A stretch of 52,271 nucleotides of DNA from Gammaproteobacteria bacterium (GCA_024277815.1 JAJRUM010000006.1:1-52271); one strand, 5' to 3'. Positions 17,382-28,200 are shown, counted from the stretch's first letter. Notes: generated by a model from the sequence alone, not told the origin. A program made the numbers and translations.

Positions 17382-19019
17382 ATGCCAAATAGCCGCACCG
17401 ACATCACCAGCCCGCCCGACCTGAAGCGAAAATCCGGCACCGGACCCATCCGCCTGCAACAGCCGATATACCGGGACACCATACCGCCGTGCAACCATGC
17501 CTGTCCGGCCGGGGAAAATATCCAGGCCTGGCTGTCATTGGCCCAGGAGCAGCGCTTTGAAGAAGCCTGGCGGACCCTGGTGCGGGACAACCCGTTACCC
17601 GGCGTACATGGCAGGGTCTGTTACCACCCTTGTGAGACCCGTTGTAACCGCACCCATGTGGACGATGCTGTCAGTATTCATGCTGTTGAACGGTTTCTCG
17701 GCGACCTGGCGGTGGAAAGGGACTGGAAACCAGCACCACAAGCCCAGCCCAGTGGCAAACGGGTGCTGGTGGTAGGCTCGGGGCCATCCGGGCTGTCGGC
17801 GGCCTGGCACCTGGCGATGATGGGCCATGAGGTCGAGATTTTCGAAGCGGGCCCGATGGCCGGTGGCATGATGCGCCTGGGTATTCCAGCTTACCGCTTA
17901 CCACGGGAGGTGCTGGATGCAGAGATCAAGACCATTCAGGATATCGGTGTCACGATCCGGCTGGACTACAAGGTTGAGGATGTGCCGCAAGCCAAGCAGG
18001 ACGGTAACTTTGACGCGGTGTTCATGGCCATTGGTGCCCACCTGGCTAAAAAAGTGGACATTCCCGCCCGCGATGCAGGCAGGATTCTCGATGCCGTCAG
18101 CTACCTGGCGTCTGTAGAAGCCGGCGACAGCCCCAAGCTGGGCCGTCGTGTCGCGATATATGGCGGTGGCAATACCGCCATGGACGCAGCCCGTACAGCC
18201 AAGCGCATGGGTGCGGAAGAAGCCATGATCATTTACCGGCGCGACCGTGAACACATGCCTGCGCACGACTTTGAAGCCCAGGAAGCGGAAGAGGAAGGCA
18301 TCAAAATCAACTGGCTGCGTACCATCCGCCAGATCGACAGCACCGAGTTTCAGGTTGAAGTGATGGAGGTCGATGAAAACGGCCGGCCACAACCCACCGG
18401 TGAGTTCGAAACCCTCAAAGCAGACAGCCTGGTGCTGGCACTGGGACAGAATGTCGACACCAGTATCCTCGATTCCATCCCCGGTGTTGAACTTGGCTGG
18501 GATGGCGTGGTAGAGGTCGGGCCGAATATGATGACCGGTGCTACCGGTATCTTCGCTGGCGGCGACATGGTGCCTTCAGAGCGTACGGTGACCATTGCCA
18601 CAGGGCATGGCAAGAAGGCCGCACGCCACATTAACGCCTGGCTCCAGAGCAAGGAGTATTCCAAAACCTCCCCCGAGCCGAGCGTCGACTTCGACGCCCT
18701 GCACCTGTGGTATCACGCGGATGCACAAAAACGTGTGCAAACCGAACTGCCCGCCGGGCAGCGCAACACAGATTTCCGCGAAGTGACCGCCGGGCTGAGT
18801 GAGGAAGAAGCCATTTTTGAATCGTCGCGGTGCTATTCCTGCGGCAATTGCTTTGAGTGTGATGGTTGCTTTGGGGCCTGCCCTGAAAGTGCCATCATCA
18901 AACTGGGCAAAGACCTGCGCTACAAGATCGATTATGAACGCTGCACCGGTTGCGAGGCCTGCTTCCTGCAGTGTCCCTGCCATGCCATGGAGATGGTCGA
19001 CATCGGGAGTGTGGTATGA
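17382..19019 (+). CDS. GltD-like NAD(P)H oxidoreductase with additional ferredoxin clusters
   Basis: A 545-residue iron-sulfur flavoprotein. The N-terminus has the GltD-type cluster ligands (C37, C41, C80, C84, C88), then an FAD Rossmann motif VVGSGPSG (about 131-137), then an NAD(P) motif YGGGNTAMDAARTAKRMGA (about 260) with the YRRDREHMPA signature seen in NADPH-dependent members. The C-terminus adds ferredoxin-like cysteine sets (C484-C500 and C521, C524, C527, C531). Comparable proteins (for example PadE of phenylglyoxylate dehydrogenase) pass electrons between a 2-oxoacid oxidoreductase and NAD(P). Its TGA overlaps the ATG of nifJ (ATGA), so the two products are probably made together and form an electron-transfer complex. 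The stretch before the ATG has only a weak ribosome site. Confidence 0.88.
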   Translation: MPNSRTDITSPPDLKRKSGTGPIRLQQPIYRDTIPPCNHACPAGENIQAWLSLAQEQRFEEAWRTLVRDNPLPGVHGRVCYHPCETRCNRTHVDDAVSIHAVERFLGDLAVERDWKPAPQAQPSGKRVLVVGSGPSGLSAAWHLAMMGHEVEIFEAGPMAGGMMRLGIPAYRLPREVLDAEIKTIQDIGVTIRLDYKVEDVPQAKQDGNFDAVFMAIGAHLAKKVDIPARDAGRILDAVSYLASVEAGDSPKLGRRVAIYGGGNTAMDAARTAKRMGAEEAMIIYRRDREHMPAHDFEAQEAEEEGIKINWLRTIRQIDSTEFQVEVMEVDENGRPQPTGEFETLKADSLVLALGQNVDTSILDSIPGVELGWDGVVEVGPNMMTGATGIFAGGDMVPSERTVTIATGHGKKAARHINAWLQSKEYSKTSPEPSVDFDALHLWYHADAQKRVQTELPAGQRNTDFREVTAGLSEEEAIFESSRCYSCGNCFECDGCFGACPESAIIKLGKDLRYKIDYERCTGCEACFLQCPCHAMEMVDIGSVV

Positions 19020-20263
19020 ATAAGAAACCTCAAATGGCCTGTCTCGAAGGCAATGAAGCGGCCGCACGCATCGCCTACCAACTGAGTGAAATCTGCGCGA
19101 TTTACCCGATCACGCCCTCCTCAACCATGGCTGAACTGGCCGATGAATGGGCCAGCAATAAACAACCCAACCTGTGGGGCAATATTCCTACCGTGGTTGA
19201 GATGCAGCATGAGGGCGGAGCCGCCGGCGCCGTCCACGGCGCCCTGCAGGCCGGTGCCCTGTCCACCACCTTCACAGCCTCCCAGGGCCTGATGCTGATG
19301 TTGCCCAATATGTATAAAATCGCCGGTGAATTAACACCTGCTGTTTTTCATGTTGCGGCACGCTCACTGGCAGCGCAAGGCCTGTCCATCTTCGGTGACC
19401 ACCAGGATGTGATGGCAGCACGCACCACCGGTTTCGCCATCCTGGCTTCATCCTGTGTACAGGAAGCACAGGATCTGGCACTGGTCGCGCACCTGGCCAC
19501 GCTACAGTCGAGGATTCCTTTTCTGCATTTCTTCGATGGATTCAGAACTTCGCATGAAATCAATAAGATATGCCTGATTGAGAAGGCGCAAATCAGGCTA
19601 TTGGTCGATGACCAGTGGGTACTCGATCATCAGGCACGTGCGCTGAATCCTGATACGCCGGTGATGCGCGGCACGGCACAGAACCCGGATACTTATTTCC
19701 AGGCCCGGGAGAGTGTGAACCCGTACTACACGGCCGTTCCCGGCATCGTTCAAAATGCCATGGATCAACTTGCCGGAACCAGTGGCCGCCAGTACAGGCT
19801 GGTCGACTATTTTGGCAAACCGGAAGCTGAATCCGTCATCATTGCAATGGGCTCTGCGGTTTCCACCGTTCGCCAGACCGTCGACTGGCTGAACGCCAGG
19901 GGCGGCAACTTTGGCGTACTGGCAGTGCGCTTGTACCGGCCTTTTCCGGTCGATGCTCTGCTGGGGGCTTTACCTGCAACGGTGCGCAGAATCGCAGTGC
20001 TGGACCGCACCAAGGAACCGGGCTCCAATGGCGAGCCCCTGTACCAGGACGTCATCAGCGCGCTGGCACGGAAGCTCGCCGATGGCAGCCTGGAGAAAAT
20101 GCCCCGGGTGACCGGTGGCCGTTTCGGCTTGTCCTCGAAAGAGTTCACCCCGGCCATGGTGCGGGCTGTATTTGACAACCTTGACGGTGATGCACCCAGC
20201 CCGGTTTTCACCGTTGGCATCAACGACGATGTAACGCACCTGAGTTTGCCCGTCGATGCGTAA
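19016..20263 (+). CDS. nifJ: pyruvate:ferredoxin/flavodoxin oxidoreductase NifJ, N-terminal part (in-frame stop)
   Basis: NifJ converts pyruvate, CoA and oxidised ferredoxin/flavodoxin to acetyl-CoA, CO2 and reduced carrier. This 415-residue fragment covers domain I (MACLEGNEAAARIAYQLSEI, AIYPITPSSTMAELADEW, EMQHEGGAAGAVHGAL) and domain II (LAVRLYRPFPVDALL, AVLDRTKEPGSNGEPLYQDV). It ends VTHLSLPVDA at a TAA (20261-20263). The same reading frame continues the family sequence right after the stop, so this is one nifJ gene of about 1195 codons interrupted by a nonsense codon, not two natural subunits and not a frameshift. The ATG at 19016 overlaps the stop of the upstream flavoprotein gene. A truncated product would lack the TPP and Fe-S domains. 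Confidence 0.9.
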   Translation: MNKKPQMACLEGNEAAARIAYQLSEICAIYPITPSSTMAELADEWASNKQPNLWGNIPTVVEMQHEGGAAGAVHGALQAGALSTTFTASQGLMLMLPNMYKIAGELTPAVFHVAARSLAAQGLSIFGDHQDVMAARTTGFAILASSCVQEAQDLALVAHLATLQSRIPFLHFFDGFRTSHEINKICLIEKAQIRLLVDDQWVLDHQARALNPDTPVMRGTAQNPDTYFQARESVNPYYTAVPGIVQNAMDQLAGTSGRQYRLVDYFGKPEAESVIIAMGSAVSTVRQTVDWLNARGGNFGVLAVRLYRPFPVDALLGALPATVRRIAVLDRTKEPGSNGEPLYQDVISALARKLADGSLEKMPRVTGGRFGLSSKEFTPAMVRAVFDNLDGDAPSPVFTVGINDDVTHLSLPVDA

Positions 20264-20296
20264 TTTAATATCGAGCAGGAGGATGTCACACGGGCA

Positions 20297-22603
20297 TTGT
20301 TCTTTGGGCTGGGCTCCGACGGTACAGTAGGCGCCAATAAGAACACCATCAAGATTATCGGCAGTCAGGAAGGCCGCTTTGCGCAGGCATATTTTGTTTA
20401 CGATTCCCGCAAAGCCGGTGCCCAGACGGTTTCACACCTGCGCTTCGGCCCGCAACCGATCGATACACCCTACCTGGTGCAATCTGCCAACTTTATCGCC
20501 TGCCACCAGTGGGATTTCCTCGAAAAAGCTGACGTCTTGGGTCTGGCCGCCAATGGCGCGACCCTGCTGCTTAACAGTCCTTTTGAGGCCGACGAAGTCT
20601 GGGATCACCTGCCCTGCCATATCCAGGAAGTCATCGTTGAGCGCAAGCTCACGGTCTATAGCGTCAACGCCTACCGCGTGGCGCGCGAGACCGGTATGGG
20701 TAAGCGCATCAACACCATCATGCAGACCTGTTTCTTCGAACTCAGCGGCGTGATGGAAACGGAACTGGCGATTGCGCAAATCAAGCAGGCGATTGAAAAG
20801 ACCTACAGCAAGAAAGGCGCTGACATCGTTGCCAAAAATCATGCCGCAGTCGATGCGGCGCTGTCACAGCTCAAACAGGTAAGCCCCAAACCTGCATGTG
20901 ATGGCAAAAAGATCACCATTCACCTGATACCTGACCACGCGCCTGAGTTCGTGCGAAAGGTCACCGGTGAAATGCTGGCCGGACGTGGTGACGCGCTGCC
21001 AGTCTCCAGCCTGCCTGTCGATGGTACCTACCCGACCGGCACCAGCCACTGGGAAAAACGCAGCATCGCCCGGCGTATTCCGGAGTGGCTCGACAACCAC
21101 TGCATACAATGTGGCAATTGTGCTTTTGTCTGCCCGCATGCTGCCATCCGTGCCAAATTCTGCCATGTGGATGATCTTGTTGGTGCGCCGCGAGGCTTGC
21201 GTTCATCGGCAATGACCGCCCGGGGCTTTCCTGAAATGCGCTATGTACTGCAGGTTTACGCTGATGACTGCACCGATTGCGGCCTGTGTATTGATGCCTG
21301 CCCGGTACGTGTTGAAACGACTGGCGAAGAACCTGAACGCGCCCTCAAATGGGTGGAGAAGGCTGATGTGCTGGAGCGCGAGCGTGAAAACCTTGACTGG
21401 TTTGAAAAACTGGAATGGAACGACCGCTCGCAGGTGGATTTCTCCAACGTGCGCGGCACCCAATACCTGCAGCCGCTATTTGAATTCTCAAGCGCCTGCG
21501 CCGGCTGTGGTGAGACACCCTATTTAAAGACCATCAGCCAGCTTTTTGGCGACCGCATGATGGTGGCCAATGCGACCGGTTGTTCATCCATTTATGGCGG
21601 CAACCTGCCCACCACGCCGTGGACAAAAAATGCCGACGGTCGTGGCCCGGCCTGGTCAAATTCATTGTTTGAAGACAATGCAGAGTTCGGCCTCGGCTTC
21701 AGGCTGACGGCGGACCATCATCGGCGTCAGGCCGTGCTGCTGCTGAAAAAACTGGTTGACGAACTGGGGACAGAACGGATCGATGCCCTGTGTAGCGGTG
21801 CTCAGCATACCGAATCGCAAATCAGCACCCAGAGAAAGCGGGTCGTGGAACTCAAAGACAAGCTCGGCGGCATAGCTGGCGCCGATGCCCGTGCCCTGCT
21901 GTCACTCGCAGACCACCTCGTGCGGCGCTCGATCTGGATCGTTGGCGGCGACGGTTGGGCCTACGATATCGGCTCCAGTGGCGTCGATCACGTGCTGGCC
22001 TCCGGGCTTGATGTCAATATCCTGGTGATGGACACCGAGGTCTACTCCAATACCGGTGGCCAGATGTCCAAATCCACCCCCGTGGGCGCAGTGGCCAAGT
22101 TCGCTGCCGGTGGCAAAACCATGGCTAAAAAGGACGTTGCTCAACAGGCTATCGCCTACGGTAACGTCTATGTTGCCCGTGTCGCGATGGGCGCCAACCC
22201 ACAGCAGACCCTGCATGCCCTGCGCGAAGCCGAGGCTTATCCGGGACCATCGCTGATCATTGCCTATTCCCATTGCATCGCGCACGGCATCAACATGGAA
22301 GAAGGTTTACAACAGCAGAAGCGGGCCGTTGATTGCGGCCATTGGCCGTTGATCCGTTACAACCCGGTGATCCGCGAAGCCGGCGGCATCCCGTTTACGC
22401 TCGACAGCCTGCGCCCTTCACTTTCACTGGCCGAATACCGCCAGCATGAAGGTCGCTTCCGTTCACTGGAAAGACAGCACCCCGAAGAGGCCGCGCGCTT
22501 GCTGGAAATTGCAGAAAAATCTGTGCGCCAACGCTGGGCGCTGTACGAGGAGATGGCCACCCGCAATGCCGCTGATTTCCATCCGGATGCGCGACGGGAA
22601 TAA
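20297..22603 (+). CDS. nifJ: NifJ C-terminal part (domains III-VII) after the in-frame stop
   Basis: The homologous sequence begins right after the TAA at 20264 (FNIEQEDVTRALFFGLGSDG); the earliest listed start is a TTG at 20297 with a GGAGG about 14 bases upstream. It contains the gamma-type domain (GSDGTVGANKNTIKIIG, YFVYDSRKAGAQTVSHLRFG), two 4Fe-4S sets (HCIQCGNCAFVCPH, about 21100-21140; DCTDCGLCIDACPV, about 21268-21305), the proximal cluster region (SACAGCGETPYLK) and the TPP/Mg motif (GDGWAYDIGSSGVDHVL to DTEVYSNTGGQMSKSTP). All visible cofactor residues are intact. Together with 19016-20263 it would make a full-length NifJ. No nif genes are nearby, so a role in nitrogen fixation is not indicated. 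Confidence 0.87.
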   Translation: MFFGLGSDGTVGANKNTIKIIGSQEGRFAQAYFVYDSRKAGAQTVSHLRFGPQPIDTPYLVQSANFIACHQWDFLEKADVLGLAANGATLLLNSPFEADEVWDHLPCHIQEVIVERKLTVYSVNAYRVARETGMGKRINTIMQTCFFELSGVMETELAIAQIKQAIEKTYSKKGADIVAKNHAAVDAALSQLKQVSPKPACDGKKITIHLIPDHAPEFVRKVTGEMLAGRGDALPVSSLPVDGTYPTGTSHWEKRSIARRIPEWLDNHCIQCGNCAFVCPHAAIRAKFCHVDDLVGAPRGLRSSAMTARGFPEMRYVLQVYADDCTDCGLCIDACPVRVETTGEEPERALKWVEKADVLERERENLDWFEKLEWNDRSQVDFSNVRGTQYLQPLFEFSSACAGCGETPYLKTISQLFGDRMMVANATGCSSIYGGNLPTTPWTKNADGRGPAWSNSLFEDNAEFGLGFRLTADHHRRQAVLLLKKLVDELGTERIDALCSGAQHTESQISTQRKRVVELKDKLGGIAGADARALLSLADHLVRRSIWIVGGDGWAYDIGSSGVDHVLASGLDVNILVMDTEVYSNTGGQMSKSTPVGAVAKFAAGGKTMAKKDVAQQAIAYGNVYVARVAMGANPQQTLHALREAEAYPGPSLIIAYSHCIAHGINMEEGLQQQKRAVDCGHWPLIRYNPVIREAGGIPFTLDSLRPSLSLAEYRQHEGRFRSLERQHPEEAARLLEIAEKSVRQRWALYEEMATRNAADFHPDARRE

Positions 22604-22632
22604 ACGCGCGGAATACGCCACGTGTTGGTCAG

Positions 22633-24063
22633 CTAGCCTGCGTTGTAGCCATAGACCGTTTTGACTTCCAAATACTCTTCCAGGCCATATACGCCCCACT
22701 CCCGGCCATTGCCGGAATGTTTGTAACCACCAAACGGTGCCAGCGAATCCAGCGATGCGCCATTGATGTGCACCATGCCGGTACGCAGGCGGGCAGCGAC
22801 AGCACGTGCTCGTTGAGGGTCTGCAGACGTCACATAGCCGGATAGCCCGTAGGGCGTATCGTTGGCGATACGCACCGCATCGTCTTCATCGGTATACGGA
22901 ATAATCGACAACACCGGACCAAAAATTTCCTCGCGGGCAATGGTCATATCATTGCGGACATCCGCGAACACCGTTGGTCTGACGTAGTAGCCTTTATCCA
23001 GGCCTGCAGGACGCCCGGGGCCACCCGCAACCAGCCGCGCACCCTCGTCAATGCCCTGCTGAATCAGGCGCTGGATCTTATCCCACTGCAACTGTGAAAC
23101 CACCGGACCGATAGCGGTGCTTTTATCCTGTGGATCGCCCACTACGGTCGCTTCAGCAGTGGCCGCAGCAATCTCTGCCGCCTGCTGCATGCGGTCCTGC
23201 GGCACCAGCATGCGCGTCGGTGCATTGCACGACTGGCCACTGTTGTTAAAACACACATTGGCCCCGGCGCTCACAGCCTGGTCAAAATCAGCATCATCCA
23301 GCAGGATGTTGGCAGATTTGCCCCCCAGTTCCTGCGCCACGCGCTTGACCCCAACCGCCGCATTGCGGGCCACATCCACACCGGCACGCGTTGAGCCGGT
23401 AAACGACACCATGGTGATATCGGGGTGGCTGCTCAGGGCGGTGCCGACCTCCGGGCCATAGCCATTGACGAGGTTAAACACACCGGCGGGAACACCGGCC
23501 TCATCGAGGATCTCAGCAAAGATCATCGCATCAAACGGTGCTATTTCACTGGGCTTGAGAACCATCGTGCAACCCGCCGCCAGGGCCGGTGCCACTTTGA
23601 CCGCAACCTGGTTGATCGGCCAGTTCCAGGGCGTAATCAGTGCACAGGGGCCGATGGCCTCTTTCTGCAAACGTGTGCTGCCATGGTCCTCGAAGAAAGC
23701 ATAGGTCTTGAGTACTTCCAGCGTAGCCGCAATATGCTCGGGGCCGCTGGCCGCCTGAGCGTACTTGGCCAGTTTCCAGGGCGCACCCATTTCTTCCATG
23801 ATCGCGGTGGCAATTTCATCGTGACGACGAGCAAAAATCTCCAGAATCGACTGCAACAGATCAATGCGATCCTGGCGTGAGCTAAGCGCAAAGCCGGCAG
23901 CGGCCCGCTGAGCGGCAGCCACCGCCTTGTCCACATCTTCAGCCGTACCCATACTGATACGGCCACAGGGTTCCCCGGTCGCCGGGTTAATAACCTCAAG
24001 CGGGTTGTCCTGAACCGGATCAACCCATTTCCCATCGATATAAAATTGCAGCATGTTACGCAT
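22633..24063 (-). CDS. NAD(P)-dependent aldehyde dehydrogenase
   Basis: Oxidises an aldehyde to the carboxylate in the cytoplasm; the substrate cannot be read from sequence. The 476-residue length is typical. Conserved residues: Asn147 in TPWNWPIN, the cofactor motif FTGSTRAG (about 221-228), the general base Glu245 in QELGGKS, and the nucleophile Cys279 in NNSGQSCNAPTR. The start is ATG at 24063, with GGAG eight bases upstream; an in-frame ATG three codons later is less well placed. The gene lies 77 bp downstream of the MerA-like gene on the same strand and may be co-transcribed with it. It converges on nifJ, with 29 bp between stop codons. Confidence 0.93.
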   Translation of the reverse strand: MRNMLQFYIDGKWVDPVQDNPLEVINPATGEPCGRISMGTAEDVDKAVAAAQRAAAGFALSSRQDRIDLLQSILEIFARRHDEIATAIMEEMGAPWKLAKYAQAASGPEHIAATLEVLKTYAFFEDHGSTRLQKEAIGPCALITPWNWPINQVAVKVAPALAAGCTMVLKPSEIAPFDAMIFAEILDEAGVPAGVFNLVNGYGPEVGTALSSHPDITMVSFTGSTRAGVDVARNAAVGVKRVAQELGGKSANILLDDADFDQAVSAGANVCFNNSGQSCNAPTRMLVPQDRMQQAAEIAAATAEATVVGDPQDKSTAIGPVVSQLQWDKIQRLIQQGIDEGARLVAGGPGRPAGLDKGYYVRPTVFADVRNDMTIAREEIFGPVLSIIPYTDEDDAVRIANDTPYGLSGYVTSADPQRARAVAARLRTGMVHINGASLDSLAPFGGYKHSGNGREWGVYGLEEYLEVKTVYGYNAG

Positions 24064-24070
24064 GAATCAA

Positions 24071-24120
24071 TCTCCTCAAACAGGCTGTCATCATAACGCT
24101 TTGGATGGGCTCTGAGGAGA
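24071..24120 (-). promoter_or_regulatory. leader inverted repeat able to mask the aldehyde dehydrogenase ribosome site
   Basis: On the minus strand the leader has TCTCCTCA (24113-24120) and, 34 bases later, TGAGGAGA (24071-24078), which is perfectly complementary. The second arm contains the GAGGAG Shine-Dalgarno of the aldehyde dehydrogenase gene, so pairing would hide it. An 8-bp match with a long loop may be chance. Confidence 0.3.
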
Positions 24121-24140
24121 CCCGGTTTACCACTAAACGG

Positions 24141-25657
<1,517 letters not shown>

Positions 25658-25676
25658 AAGTTGATTGTACCTTGAA

Positions 25677-25700
25677 CTTTCGCACCGATGTACGGGTGAA
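25677..25700 (-). promoter_or_regulatory. mer-like operator/promoter dyad upstream of merA
   Basis: On the minus strand the sequence TTCACCCGTACATCGGTGCG followed by AAAG resembles the MerR operator of classical mer promoters (TTGACTCCGTACATGAGTACGG), sharing CCGTACAT and an imperfect CACC/GGTG dyad. A -10-like TACAAT lies at 25664-25669. The spacing does not exactly reproduce the 19-bp mer promoter, so assignment to a MerR-family regulator is tentative. Confidence 0.4.
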
Positions 25701-25751
25701 GATGTGCCTGGCTGCCCGATCGTAGAAGCGCTCTAGCAGTCCTGACCCACA

Positions 25752-27062
25752 TTAGTGATTGTTGAGGGGGCTTGCTTCGCGCCGGGCATACAGCCACGCA
25801 CCCATGGCCAGCAACAGGTACAGGACGAGCACCGACAACATCTGCCAGGGCCGGTGACTGAGTTCGTAGTACAGTATCAATAGCGTGCCACCCGCCAGCC
25901 CCAGCATGGAGAGGATGGTCAGGATGTCTGACGAACCCGTCTGTTTTCGAATCCGGTGGTTGGCATAGGCCATCAACAGCGATACCACCAGGAAAGTAAT
26001 GCTGCCAAACTCCAGGATTAACTCCAGTTCACCCACCAGTATCAGGCCGAAAGCAAAACCACCCATAACAAAAATGGCGTTTACCGGAATCTGGCCACGC
26101 CGCCGCGCCAGCACGGCCGGCAGGTAACCATCAGAGGCAATAACAGCCATTTGTCTTGAAGCACCAAACATGGTGCTGCTGATGGCGCTGCTGGTAGCCA
26201 GTACGGCACCGAGAATAACAATATTGGTGCCCGCCGCGCCGAGTATCTTGCCCGCCCCGGCAGCCAGTGCGTATTCCTTGTCCGCAATGATGTCGGCAAA
26301 CGGAATCGCCAGAATGGCCCCCACAGAAATCACGGTGTAGATCAGGATCGCAAGCAAAATGGCGGAATAAATGGCAATTGGTATATTCCTTTGTGGCCGC
26401 TCCATTTCGTTGACGGCATTGATCACCAATTGAAAACCTTCGTAGGCCACAAAGGTCAGAGAGGCAACAATCAGGATACTGAGAATGGAGATATCGCCCG
26501 AACTCTCAAGCAGTACCGGCAGCGATGTTTGCCGGTTGTGTACCAACAGAACAGAAATGACTACCAGGATGGCCAGCTTGGTATAGACCATGATGTCCTC
26601 GATGATGCCCATGCCCTTGACGCTCCAGGCATTGACCAACAGAAAAACACCGATAACAGCACCGGCCACCACCTTGCGAACCCACGCCTCATCACCAAAA
26701 CCTGTACCGCTGACAGCGTAAGAAGCGAAGGTGTAGGCATACAGTGCGAGTGTGCTGATGTAGCCGAATATGACGTACCAGCCCAGCAACGAGGCAGCAA
26801 AGGGTGCGCTTGGGAATGTCTTCTTGAAAAAGGAATAGGTTGCACCTTCGTCGCGATAGTACACACCCAGTTTGATATAGGAATAGGCGGCCAGTGATGC
26901 GATCGCACCACCGATGACAATGGCGACCGGCGTCATGGCCCCAATCATGGCAACGGATATCCCCAGCACCGTGAAGATACCGCCACCGACCATGCCGCCC
27001 AGAGCGATGGCAATCAACTCGGTAACACCCAGCGCCTTGTGCCTTTTTCTGTGCAGCGTCAT
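25752..27062 (-). CDS. APC-family amino acid permease
   Basis: Inner-membrane transporter of the amino acid-polyamine-organocation superfamily, 436 residues with about twelve hydrophobic helices. The N-terminus shows the APC helix-1 glycine motif ALGGMVGGGIFTVLGI; EGATYSFFKKTFPSAPFAA and SSAISSTMFGASRQMAVIASDGYLP match helix 2-3 and helix 8 regions of the family. Substrate is not predictable. It starts 40 bp downstream of a WbsX-like gene on the same strand, and merA follows downstream after about 220 bp, so it may end the glycan operon. The ribosome site upstream of ATG 27062 is weak. Confidence 0.9.
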   Translation of the reverse strand: MTLHRKRHKALGVTELIAIALGGMVGGGIFTVLGISVAMIGAMTPVAIVIGGAIASLAAYSYIKLGVYYRDEGATYSFFKKTFPSAPFAASLLGWYVIFGYISTLALYAYTFASYAVSGTGFGDEAWVRKVVAGAVIGVFLLVNAWSVKGMGIIEDIMVYTKLAILVVISVLLVHNRQTSLPVLLESSGDISILSILIVASLTFVAYEGFQLVINAVNEMERPQRNIPIAIYSAILLAILIYTVISVGAILAIPFADIIADKEYALAAGAGKILGAAGTNIVILGAVLATSSAISSTMFGASRQMAVIASDGYLPAVLARRRGQIPVNAIFVMGGFAFGLILVGELELILEFGSITFLVVSLLMAYANHRIRKQTGSSDILTILSMLGLAGGTLLILYYELSHRPWQMLSVLVLYLLLAMGAWLYARREASPLNNH

Positions 27063-27102
27063 GGGTTGCGCTCAGCGCTCAATTCCGGATTGCACGCCAG
27101 CA

Positions 27103-28179
27103 TCAACCCTGTTCACCCAACACACTCCGGCAAACGTCCAGATAAGTGCTGCCATGTTTGCGGTCAGGTTCCAGATAATTGCCCTCAGCCCATTCGTTCC
27201 AGGATTTGATAAACACCAGTTGTTTGTCTGGCGGGCGCGGCTCCACCTGCTGCACTGCGTATTGCAACTGGCTGCGAAACAACGCCGGCGAGGCACCGGT
27301 CAGAACGAAGCCATTGCGACCCGAGCGCGGCGTGTTATCCCAGTTGGGCAACACAGCGGGATAAAAGTCACCATGGCCGGGATCAACCTGGCTGTGGGCA
27401 ACGAAGTCCCGGTACTTGTGCAGCACCGGGTACCGCAAGAGTTTGTGTACGGCACGCGGCAGAAGGTAACGGGGTAGAAAACGTTTTTTGGCCAAACGCA
27501 GAAACGCCACCCCCGGGGTGTTTGCAACCACGGCGTCAAAGCCATTGGCCTTGTAGTCCCAGGGGTGATCATCGATGTAGACATCCTCACCAACAAAATG
27601 GATGCCCTTGAGGCCAGCCTCGATGGCCAGCTTTTGCCAGTGCTCGACAAATCGAAGACACTCGGGAATCTGCCGGGGTTTGTACACATAGAAAATCGGC
27701 TTGCCATCGACCGTCAGATACCTTGGATCCTTAAAAGCCTGTTCCAGCAACCGGAAATGGCGCGCTTCGTCCTCAGGTCCCGGGTAGGACTGCTGCATCA
27801 GGATTTTGTCAGGATTACCATGCCAGACACCCGACCAGCTTTCATTCGCCCAACCCAGGCAAAAAGGAAAATCGGGTTGCCCGGAATCCAGCACCTCGGC
27901 AAATGGTCGTTCCAGCAGGCGCTGGCCCGCAAACCAGTAATGCCAGTAGCAAAACCCGCTAATTCCGGCAGCGCTTGCCAGGCTGGCCTGAGCCTCACGC
28001 GTGTCACTGTCGCGCAGGTCGTAATAGCCCAGTTCACCCGGAATAACCGGTTGACGGTGGTGACGAAACAGCGGCCGGGCCTTTCTGACATTGGTCCATT
28101 CGGTAAAGCCTTCGCCCCACCATTGGTCATTTTCGGCAATGGGATGGTATTGCGGCAGGTAAAAGGCAATGGCACGCAT
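27103..28179 (-). CDS. WbsX-like (GH99-like) glycan biosynthesis protein
   Basis: A 358-residue protein of the WbsX/glycosyltransferase-associated family with a GH99-like TIM-barrel fold, often found in O-antigen or surface polysaccharide loci. Conserved blocks: IAFYLPQYHPIAENDQWWGEGFTEW at the start, GYYDLRDSDTREAQASLA, GFCYWHYWFAGQRLLERP, FPFCLGWANESWSGVWHG, and near the end VFIKSWNEWAEGNYLEPD. Only the enzyme fold is recognised; whether it is a hydrolase, transferase or non-catalytic is unknown. It lies 21 bp downstream of a larger gene carrying the same domain, and the two domains are clear paralogues, pointing to an internal duplication. Start ATG 28179 is in frame with the conserved N-terminus. 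Confidence 0.85.
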   Translation of the reverse strand: MRAIAFYLPQYHPIAENDQWWGEGFTEWTNVRKARPLFRHHRQPVIPGELGYYDLRDSDTREAQASLASAAGISGFCYWHYWFAGQRLLERPFAEVLDSGQPDFPFCLGWANESWSGVWHGNPDKILMQQSYPGPEDEARHFRLLEQAFKDPRYLTVDGKPIFYVYKPRQIPECLRFVEHWQKLAIEAGLKGIHFVGEDVYIDDHPWDYKANGFDAVVANTPGVAFLRLAKKRFLPRYLLPRAVHKLLRYPVLHKYRDFVAHSQVDPGHGDFYPAVLPNWDNTPRSGRNGFVLTGASPALFRSQLQYAVQQVEPRPPDKQLVFIKSWNEWAEGNYLEPDRKHGSTYLDVCRSVLGEQG

Positions 28180-28200
28180 CGGCGGCGAGGCTCCCTGCCC

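Noticed and set aside
18950..19015. Extended start of the nifJ frame (66 bases upstream)
   Set aside because: It overlaps the iron-sulfur C-terminus of the upstream flavoprotein; ATG 19016 gives the standard NifJ start and an ATGA overlap.
19016..22603. Nitrogen fixation role suggested by the name nifJ
   Set aside because: No nif, vnf or electron-transfer nif genes nearby; the gene pairs with a GltD-like oxidoreductase, so central metabolism is more likely.
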